DNA of 5,402 nt from contig JAJFIE010000493.1 in NCBI GenBank assembly GCA_021775275.1, positions 1-5,402 on the forward strand, in the 5' to 3' direction. The stretch's first letter is position 1, and every line of letters begins with the position of its first letter. Of this stretch, positions 1 through 4,146 are shown one piece after another. The DNA is from Rhodospirillales bacterium (GTDB lineage: Bacteria; Pseudomonadota; Alphaproteobacteria; Rhodospirillales; Casp-alpha2). The translations under genes were made by a program, and so were the position numbers. The notes below the pieces were generated by a model that was not told the DNA's origin, made no database searches, and saw only the letters and a program-made list of their open reading frames with translations.

Positions 1-105
1 CGCCGCCTCGATGGTCTCCAGTGTGTCATGCCCGTAGACCTCGGGTTGACGGGTCCCCAACATGTTCAGATTGGGTCCGTTGATGATCAGAATTCGTTGT
101 GTCAT
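1..105 (-). CDS. aroQ: Type II 3-dehydroquinate dehydratase, N-terminal part (runs off left edge)
   Basis: This is the start of the shikimate-pathway enzyme that dehydrates 3-dehydroquinate to 3-dehydroshikimate in the cytoplasm. Only the first 35 codons are in the window; the family is usually about 145-150 residues, so roughly three quarters lie beyond position 1. The N-terminus carries the family signature: a beta strand ([11 protein letters not shown]), then LGTR and PEVYG. Arg19 and Tyr24 match the positions of the catalytic Arg and Tyr on the flexible lid loop of type II enzymes, and Asn12 the conserved active-site Asn. The ATG at 105-103 is the natural start, because the first strand begins about three residues later. 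The upstream Shine-Dalgarno is weak (GAGA about 10 nt before the ATG). The gene is divergent from thiSG with a 194-nt gap. Family assignment is near certain from the motif; completeness cannot be judged. Confidence 0.93.
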   Translation of the reverse strand, partial: MTQRILIINGPNLNMLGTRQPEVYGHDTLETIEAA

Positions 106-299
106 CCGTAGTTTATCTCGTTTCAGTCTTGCTCGGTCATGTCGAATCCAGTTGGAAAAAGCTATAACACGAGGGAAAGGATCGTTACACCGCGTTTTGT
201 TGTTTTGTTGGTCTTCTGGGTGGTTGAAAGCTGGGCGCAGGCGCAATACCTTGTGGCCGTAACCCCTGAACGTTTAACGGCGACAAGGCGACGAAAAGA
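106..299. other. Divergent intergenic region aroQ / thiSG
   Basis: This 194-nt gap must hold the promoters of both aroQ and thiSG. The best plus-strand -10 candidate is TATAAC at 163-168, but its -35 match is poor. No CTGAGA-type TPP riboswitch core is visible, although thi genes are often controlled this way. The stretch at about 194-226 is T/G-rich. A 59-codon open frame (139-318) crosses the gap and overlaps the start of thiSG. It encodes a hydrophobic stretch followed by AQA, resembling a signal peptide, but has no visible Shine-Dalgarno, so it is not called as a gene here. Confidence 0.5.
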
Positions 300-1316
300 A
301 TGTCCGACACCAATCTGACGCTCACCATCAACGGAGAACACCGCCAGTTCAGCACGGCCATGACCGTGAACGAGTTATTGGCCACCATCGGATTGGACAA
401 TCGCAAGGTCGCCATTGAGCGCAATCTGGAGATCGTACCTAAATCCCAATACGGCGGCACTGTTCTGGAGAGCGGCGACAAGCTGGAAATCGTTCATTTT
501 ATCGGCGGCGGCGCACCCGCTGACGGTGGCGACAATCCGGCAAACGGTGACGATCCGCTGGTCATCGCCGGGCGAACATTCCACTCCCGACTGATTTTAG
601 GAACAGGAAAGTTCAAGGATTATCAACAAAACAGCGATGCCATCGCCGCGGCCGAGGGCGAAATGGTCACGGTTGCCGTCAGGCGCGTCAACCTGACCGA
701 TCCGGATCAGCCCATGCTGGTGGACTTCATTGACCCGGAGAAAATCACCTACCTGCCCAATACGGCGGGTTGCTTCACCGCCGATGATGCGCTCCGCACA
801 TTGCGTCTTGCGCGTGAAGCGGGCGGCTGGGATTTGGTGAAGCTGGAAATTCTGGGTGATGAAAAGACCCTTTATCCACGCATGGTAGAGACGCTGGAAG
901 CCACGGAAGTGCTGGTGGACGAAGGCTTTCAGGTCATGGTTTACTGTTCCGATGATCCGATCATGTGCAAACGGCTGGAAGACGCAGGGGCGTCTGCCAT
1001 CATGCCCCTGGGCGCGCTCATCGGTTCCGGCCACGGCATCCAGAACCCGTTCAACATCAGTCTGATTGTGGAACAATCCAGTGTGCCGGTTATCGTCGAT
1101 GCCGGCATCGGCACAGCGTCGGAAGCCGCCTTCGCCATGGAACTGGGCTGTGACGGGGTGATTGTGAATACAGCTATCGCCCACGCCAGTGACCCCGTCC
1201 GCATGGCGCGGGCCATGAAGTATGCAGTCCGCGGCGGGCGCGAGGCCTATCTGGCCGGGCGCATGGCCAAAAAACAGTATGCCGATCCGTCGTCACCTCT
1301 TTCGGGATTAATTTAA
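300..1316 (+). CDS. thiSG: Fused sulfur carrier ThiS / thiazole synthase ThiG
   Basis: This protein makes the thiazole-phosphate half of thiamine. ThiS carries sulfur as a C-terminal thiocarboxylate, and ThiG condenses it with 1-deoxy-D-xylulose 5-phosphate and dehydroglycine. The 338 residues read as two domains. Residues about 5-71 are a ubiquitin-like ThiS (start LTLTINGE, end VHFIGGG). Residues about 85-338 are a TIM-barrel ThiG. In ThiG, Lys181 (in VKLE) is the expected imine-forming lysine. Glu183 and Asp267 (in VDAGIG) keep the spacing of the other active-site acids of Bacillus subtilis ThiG (Lys96, Glu98, Asp182). GSGHGIQNP (242-250) and [10 protein letters not shown] (290-299) fit the phosphate-binding region. 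The linker (about 72-86) is Gly/Asp/Asn/Pro-rich, with no stop codon or good internal start. An AAGG (284-287) lies 12 nt before the ATG. Such fusions are already annotated in Proteobacteria. The oddity is that the ThiS Gly-Gly tail, normally free, is internal. No other thi gene is in the window. Confidence 0.95.
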   Translation: MSDTNLTLTINGEHRQFSTAMTVNELLATIGLDNRKVAIERNLEIVPKSQYGGTVLESGDKLEIVHFIGGGAPADGGDNPANGDDPLVIAGRTFHSRLILGTGKFKDYQQNSDAIAAAEGEMVTVAVRRVNLTDPDQPMLVDFIDPEKITYLPNTAGCFTADDALRTLRLAREAGGWDLVKLEILGDEKTLYPRMVETLEATEVLVDEGFQVMVYCSDDPIMCKRLEDAGASAIMPLGALIGSGHGIQNPFNISLIVEQSSVPVIVDAGIGTASEAAFAMELGCDGVIVNTAIAHASDPVRMARAMKYAVRGGREAYLAGRMAKKQYADPSSPLSGLI

Positions 1317-1353
1317 CCGGGCGAGATCAATCTGACGAAACCCACACGGATGA

Positions 1354-1381
1354 TTGACATCTCAGAGATTTCGACTACATA
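1354..1381 (+). promoter_or_regulatory. Probable sigma-70-type promoter of the cold-shock gene
   Basis: A perfect TTGACA (1354-1359) is followed after 16 nt by TACATA (1376-1381), a fair -10. Transcription would start near 1388 and leave a leader of about 140 nt before the csp ATG, similar in scale to the long leaders of E. coli cspA-type genes. The spacer holds a short inverted repeat (ATCTC-A-GAGAT, 1359-1369). A weaker alternative is TTGCAT (1395-1400) with TAAATA (1416-1421) and a 15-nt spacer. Read by eye; no transcript data. Confidence 0.55.
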
Positions 1382-1474
1382 ACGCGCATACGTGTTGCAT
1401 TTGTTCTGGCTTGCCTAAATAACCGGTACGCCGATTAGCTTAGTTATCCCCTGACAATGTGAGCGTTAAACCGA

Positions 1475-1502
1475 CCGTGCCGTCACATGGTGTGAGGCGC
1501 GG
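1475..1502 (+). promoter_or_regulatory. Stable hairpin in the csp 5' leader
   Basis: The arm 1475-1487 pairs with 1491-1502. The 12 base pairs are CCGU/GCGG (one U-G wobble), GCC/GGC and UCACA/UGUGA, with one bulged G at 1482 and a UGG loop (1488-1490). The stem ends 16 nt before the Shine-Dalgarno AGAGGA (1519-1524). It is not followed by a T-run on the plus strand, so a terminator is unlikely. A role in leader folding or temperature-dependent translation is an inference from the position and from known cspA leaders. Confidence 0.55.
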
Positions 1503-1531
1503 AATAATCACTCCCGTTAGAGGAAACTATA

Positions 1532-1741
1532 ATGACAACTGGAACTGTAAAATTCTTCAACCCCACCAAGGGTTTCGGATTCATTGAGCCGGAAGATGGC
1601 TCCAAAGACGCTTTTGTTCACATTTCCGCCGTCGAGCGCGCCGGTTTGAGCACACTGAGCGAAGGGCAGAAGGTCTCCTATGAACTTCAGCCCGGTCAGA
1701 ACGGCAAATCTTCCGCCGAGAATCTGTCCGTCGTCGACTAA
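1532..1741 (+). CDS. Cold-shock domain protein, CspA family
   Basis: This is a 69-residue single-domain nucleic-acid-binding protein. Members of the family fold as an OB-type five-stranded barrel, bind single-stranded RNA or DNA, and act in the cytoplasm as RNA chaperones or anti-terminators. The whole protein is one cold-shock domain: GTVKFFN (4-10), RNP1 KGFGFI (13-18), RNP2 AFVHIS (27-32), then [11 protein letters not shown] and a short AENLSVVD tail. The aromatic next to VK is Phe8 instead of the Trp of E. coli CspA, a common variant. Length is typical for the family. The start is well supported by AGAGGA (1519-1524) 7 nt upstream of the ATG. The long structured leader, TTGACA promoter and downstream stem-loop suggest an independently transcribed gene. 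Genomes usually carry several csp paralogues, so cold induction cannot be assumed and no specific symbol is given. Confidence 0.96.
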   Translation: MTTGTVKFFNPTKGFGFIEPEDGSKDAFVHISAVERAGLSTLSEGQKVSYELQPGQNGKSSAENLSVVD

Positions 1742-1752
1742 TGACGCCTGGT

Positions 1753-1782
1753 GACCGCCTCCAACTTCTGTTGGGGGCGGTC
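1753..1782 (+). terminator. Strong stem-loop after csp, probable terminator
   Basis: The arm 1753-1765 pairs along its full length with 1770-1782. It gives 13 bp with a single U-G wobble around a UUCU loop (1766-1769), starting 11 nt after the csp stop codon. The stem is GC-rich and strong. What follows (CCACGTATCTTT) has only a short, late T-run, so it is not a textbook intrinsic terminator. It could act as a terminator, a 3'-end stabiliser, or both. Confidence 0.65.
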
Positions 1783-2001
1783 CCACGTATCTTTGGCAAC
1801 GCAGCCTTCAGTGATTGCCCGATACATCAAAAACTGATCGAGCCGACCAACTCGCGGTCATATGCTCGGTTACAATAAATATAGTGAACACTGAATTACG
1901 TACGCGGCGCCATGTGCTGTGCCGCCGCCGACTATGCGAGTATTGACTTGTGCGCGGCGCCGCGCCGCAGCCACCTCGAACCAAAACAAAGGATCACATC
2001 C
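1783..2001 (+). promoter_or_regulatory. Upstream region and GC-rich self-complementary leader of the small charged-protein gene
   Basis: This gap has an AT-rich patch with -10-like TACAAT (1871-1876) and TATAGT (1880-1885), but no convincing -35. Downstream the base composition changes sharply. GCGGCGC (1904-1910) can pair with GTGCCGC (1919-1925) around an 8-nt loop. It can also pair perfectly with either GCGCCGC copy at 1957-1963 or 1962-1968. A 14-nt perfect palindrome (GCGCGGCGCCGCGC) sits at 1952-1965. These elements lie between the likely promoter and the Shine-Dalgarno AAAGGA (1988-1993), so alternative leader folds are possible. No known riboswitch or RNA family was recognised. Confidence 0.4.
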
Positions 2002-2226
2002 ATGTCGAAGTCAGCAAAATCGAGGGCCGAGCAACATTTCACTGCGACTCAGAAAAAAGACAAACAGATCCTGCAAGAAAAAGAAGACGCCCGGCAGGCG
2101 CGCGCAGATGGTGTGGCGAGACTAAAAGCCCTTCGTCTGGCCAAAGAAGCCGTCGACAAGCAAGCCGAAGAGGCCGCCGAGGCCGAGAAAGCCGAAAAAG
2201 CGGCTGCCCGGAAAAAGAAGAAATAA
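2002..2226 (+). CDS. Small, highly charged Ala/Lys/Glu-rich helical protein of unknown function
   Basis: I do not recognise a characterised family; the N-terminus (MSKSAKSRAEQHF) resembles short conserved hypothetical proteins of alphaproteobacteria, from memory only. The 74 residues have no signal peptide, membrane segment or cysteine. Apart from the first dozen residues, the protein is almost entirely charged residues, Ala and Gln with very little Pro or Gly, so one long helix or coiled coil is likely (about residues 15-70). It ends in an AEKAEKAAAR stretch and four lysines, which suggests nucleic-acid or ribosome contact, by inference. The ATG at 2002 is chosen because AAAGGA (1988-1993) lies 8 nt upstream. 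The frame stays open up to 1912, but that extension lacks a Shine-Dalgarno and covers the structured leader. The gene follows csp on the same strand after a stem-loop and converges on the dioxygenase gene with 22 nt between the stops. Low-complexity composition limits homology arguments. Confidence 0.8.
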   Translation: MSKSAKSRAEQHFTATQKKDKQILQEKEDARQARADGVARLKALRLAKEAVDKQAEEAAEAEKAEKAAARKKKK

Positions 2227-2233
2227 CGACCTG

Positions 2234-2259
2234 GGGCAGTTCCTGATCCTAGAACGCCC
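2234..2259. terminator. Possible bidirectional terminator hairpin between convergent genes
   Basis: GGGC-a-GTTC (2234-2242) pairs with GAACGCCC (2252-2259): 8 bp with one bulged A and a 9-nt loop. It sits between the small charged-protein gene and the dioxygenase gene, and the dioxygenase stop codon (2251-2249) lies in the loop. On the plus strand it is followed by GTTTCT. On the minus strand a T-rich run follows only after about 8-10 nt. Position fits a shared terminator, but the stem is modest and the T-tracts are imperfect. Confidence 0.35.
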
Positions 2260-3079
2260 GTTTCTGGTCGGCATTTTCGTATAGAATATCCGACCAAACT
2301 CCGTTGACGTGTTCCCGCCATGCAATACCGTCCGGCTCCATGTCACCCAGGGGTCGGGGCATTTCCGTATGGTGTGATGGAACCGCCGAGCCGCGAGCCC
2401 ACTGGACGAGCCCTTCGCCTTTGGTTTCGCGCACATGATGCGGCAGGTATTGCTGGATGACGACGCCGATGCGGCGATGGTCACTGGCATTGGGCTGGGA
2501 TGCATGAACCACACGGGGATGGTGAAGCGACATTTGACCGGGCCGCAAAACCAGATCAATGGCCGCCATATCCGCACCAACGTCTATCGCCTGTCCACGC
2601 GTCAGGATATTGTTTTCGGCAAAGGTATCCTTGTGATCGTGGATATGATCAAGGTGCGTCCCCGGTAACATACTCATACAGCCGCTTTCCACTGTACTGG
2701 GTGACAGGGCGAGCCACGCCGTGATGCCGTCATGGGGTTCAAGCCCCATATATGTTGCGTCCTGATGCCAGCTGACAAAGCCTGGATCACCCGGTTCTTT
2801 AATAAAAAGCACCGTCCCGAAGATCACAATGTCCGGACCGATGATATCCTCAACTGCATTCAGGATTACCGGATGATGGGCAATTTCGTCGATGACGGAG
2901 AAGCTGAGGTGGGTGTTGTTGCGCTGATGTGGATTGAGCGCATCGGGAAACCGTGCCTCCGCGTTTTCCAGACGCTGGCGCAGGTCCATGGCGGCGGCTT
3001 CAGACATCACGTCGATGGGCGAACAAAATCCGTCTCGGCCATAGGATTGAATCTGGGCATCGGTCAGATGTTTTGGCAT
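2249..3079 (-). CDS. PhyH-family Fe(II)/2-oxoglutarate-dependent dioxygenase
   Basis: This 276-residue cytoplasmic enzyme belongs to the phytanoyl-CoA dioxygenase-like family, which hydroxylates small molecules using Fe(II), O2 and 2-oxoglutarate. The double-stranded beta-helix core has the iron triad His105 and Asp107 (WHQD, 104-107) and His192 (VVHAS). Arg202/Arg203 (DHRRIG), 10-11 residues later, is the expected 2-oxoglutarate carboxylate binder. An Asp, not Ala or Gly, in the HxD motif argues for a hydroxylase over a SyrB2-type halogenase. IKEPGDPGFVSWHQD, AWLALSPSTVESGCM and LPGTH are typical of bacterial PhyH proteins, and length is normal. The frame is open to 3271, but the ATG at 3079 is preferred: GGAG (3089-3086) is 6 nt upstream, the family N-terminus (LTDAQIQSYGRDGF) begins just after it, and a longer form would overlap the regulator gene. 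It starts 58 nt after the LysR gene on the same strand, so co-transcription is likely. Substrate unknown; ectoine hydroxylase identity is not supported. Confidence 0.92.
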   Translation of the reverse strand: MPKHLTDAQIQSYGRDGFCSPIDVMSEAAAMDLRQRLENAEARFPDALNPHQRNNTHLSFSVIDEIAHHPVILNAVEDIIGPDIVIFGTVLFIKEPGDPGFVSWHQDATYMGLEPHDGITAWLALSPSTVESGCMSMLPGTHLDHIHDHKDTFAENNILTRGQAIDVGADMAAIDLVLRPGQMSLHHPRVVHASQPNASDHRRIGVVIQQYLPHHVRETKGEGLVQWARGSAVPSHHTEMPRPLGDMEPDGIAWREHVNGVWSDILYENADQKRAF

Positions 3080-3137
3080 TGCTTGCTCCACTGGATTAAG
3101 TGTCTGGCGATTACCTCGAAATGTCGAACAATGAAAT

Positions 3138-4031
3138 TCAGGGTGCCGATTTCTTCCCCAGGTCCACAAGCCAGTGCGCAACCTGATCGCTGGCCCGACC
3201 GGTTTTACCGGGTCGGAGATTACGCACGAAATAGTCTGCGTGCAGTGGATATGCGCCATCAAAAACATCAACCAGTTCGCCTGATTCCAGATAGGGATCG
3301 ATAAACGGGCACCGACCCAGCATCACACCATCGCCCCGCCCAGCCGCTTCAATAGCGATCAGCGAGCCATCTACGGACAAGCCACGCGGGACCTTGCCAT
3401 GATCCGGTACGTATCGCCGAAACCAACGATGCCAGTCATCGTCATAACCCAGCACGTGGATCAGCTCATGGCGCTCAACATCCGCCGGGTTTGCCAGCAC
3501 ATCATCTTGCGCCAGCAGTTTTGGTGAACACACGGGCGTAATGGCCGCGCTGAGAAGTTTCTCACAGCCTTCCGCGCTCAGCGCCTGATCACCGACAAGG
3601 ATTTCCAGGTCCGCTCCCGCCGACCTGGCTTCACCCAGTTCCTGATCCAGGGTCCGGATGGAAAGCTCGATCTCCGGGTGGATCTTGTGGAAAACGCCCA
3701 GTTGCGGCACCAGCCACAACATGGCCACACTGGGTGTACAGCGAATGGTCACCGTCTGATCGCGACGCCCCGGAAATAACTGGTCCGTTACGGTATCCAG
3801 TCGTTCAAGCGCTTCATGCACAACGTCGAGGTAAGCCTGTCCGGTGCCGGTCAACGACAATTGGCGATGGCGACGCACGAACAACGGTGCATCCAGATAG
3901 GCCTCCAGTTGCCTGATTTGCTGGCTGACAGCCGGGGGGGAGATCTTAAGTTCCTTCGCTGCCAGGGCAAAACTCAGGCACCGGCCGGCGGCTTCAAAGG
4001 TACGCAGGATGTTCAGGCGGGGACGCTTCAC
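3138..4031 (-). CDS. LysR-family transcriptional regulator, GcvA-like
   Basis: This is a DNA-binding regulator of the LysR family, which usually acts as a tetramer and responds to a small-molecule ligand, often controlling a divergent gene. An N-terminal winged helix-turn-helix (about residues 1-60) starts RPRLNILRTFEAAGR and includes AAKELKISPPAVSQQIRQLE and a PLFVRRHRQLSLTGTG wing, close to the GcvA subgroup. A periplasmic-binding-like effector domain (about 88-297) follows. Full length is about 297 residues, normal for the family. No in-frame ATG fits. The GTG at 4031 is preferred because it gives the usual short MKRPRLNIL start and has GGG 7 nt upstream. A TTG at 4043 would add four residues, and an in-frame stop lies at 4058-4056. 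The gene is upstream of the dioxygenase and divergent from the methyltransferase, so both are plausible targets. A run of seven C (coding strand) lies in the recognition-helix codons (3940-3934). Confidence 0.95.
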   Translation of the reverse strand: MKRPRLNILRTFEAAGRCLSFALAAKELKISPPAVSQQIRQLEAYLDAPLFVRRHRQLSLTGTGQAYLDVVHEALERLDTVTDQLFPGRRDQTVTIRCTPSVAMLWLVPQLGVFHKIHPEIELSIRTLDQELGEARSAGADLEILVGDQALSAEGCEKLLSAAITPVCSPKLLAQDDVLANPADVERHELIHVLGYDDDWHRWFRRYVPDHGKVPRGLSVDGSLIAIEAAGRGDGVMLGRCPFIDPYLESGELVDVFDGAYPLHADYFVRNLRPGKTGRASDQVAHWLVDLGKKSAP

Positions 4032-4049
4032 TGAAATGCCCAATACAGA

Positions 4050-4062
4050 TAAGTTTTACTTA
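4050..4062. promoter_or_regulatory. T-N11-A inverted repeat, candidate LysR operator
   Basis: TAAGT-TTT-ACTTA is a perfect 5-bp inverted repeat around 3 nt and fits the T-N11-A form of LysR-family recognition sites. It lies 19 bp upstream of the preferred start of the lysR gene and 85 bp upstream of the divergent methyltransferase gene, where an autoregulatory and activator site would be expected. Function is inferred from form and place only. Confidence 0.45.
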
Positions 4063-4146
4063 CCTATTGTGACAGCAATCATCGTTTGTCGGCAAGCCTC
4101 CTGTACGAATAGAGTTTCGTCACATGATCCCGGGATGGTAGGGCCG

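Noticed and set aside
106..299. A TPP riboswitch before thiSG
   Set aside because: The conserved CTGAGA and ACCTGAT-type core elements are not present in the gap.
597..1184. A 195-codon minus-strand open frame inside thiSG
   Set aside because: It is antisense to a clear ThiG domain, has no recognisable family or Shine-Dalgarno, and is rich in His/Arg/Gln as expected of a shadow frame.
1451..1461. A cold-box-like motif (TGACAATGTGA) in the csp leader
   Set aside because: Only partial likeness to the E. coli cold box; too weak to call.
1912..2001. A longer start for the small charged protein (Cys-rich N-terminal extension)
   Set aside because: There is no Shine-Dalgarno at 1912 and the extension is unlike the rest of the protein; AAAGGA is ideally placed for the ATG at 2002.
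2249..3079. Identification as ectoine hydroxylase (ectD)
   Set aside because: No ectABC genes are nearby and the core motifs fit general bacterial PhyH proteins instead of EctD.
3080..3271. A 64-residue N-terminal extension of the dioxygenase
   Set aside because: It would overlap the end of lysR, does not resemble the PhyH family, and a good GGAG precedes the ATG at 3079.
2732..3304. A 190-codon plus-strand open frame across phyH and lysR
   Set aside because: It is antisense to two well-supported genes and has no recognisable domain.
4127..4136. A 10-bp palindrome (ATCCCGGGAT) just before the methyltransferase start
   Set aside because: With no loop it cannot form a good RNA hairpin, and a short palindrome of this kind is common by chance in GC-rich DNA.
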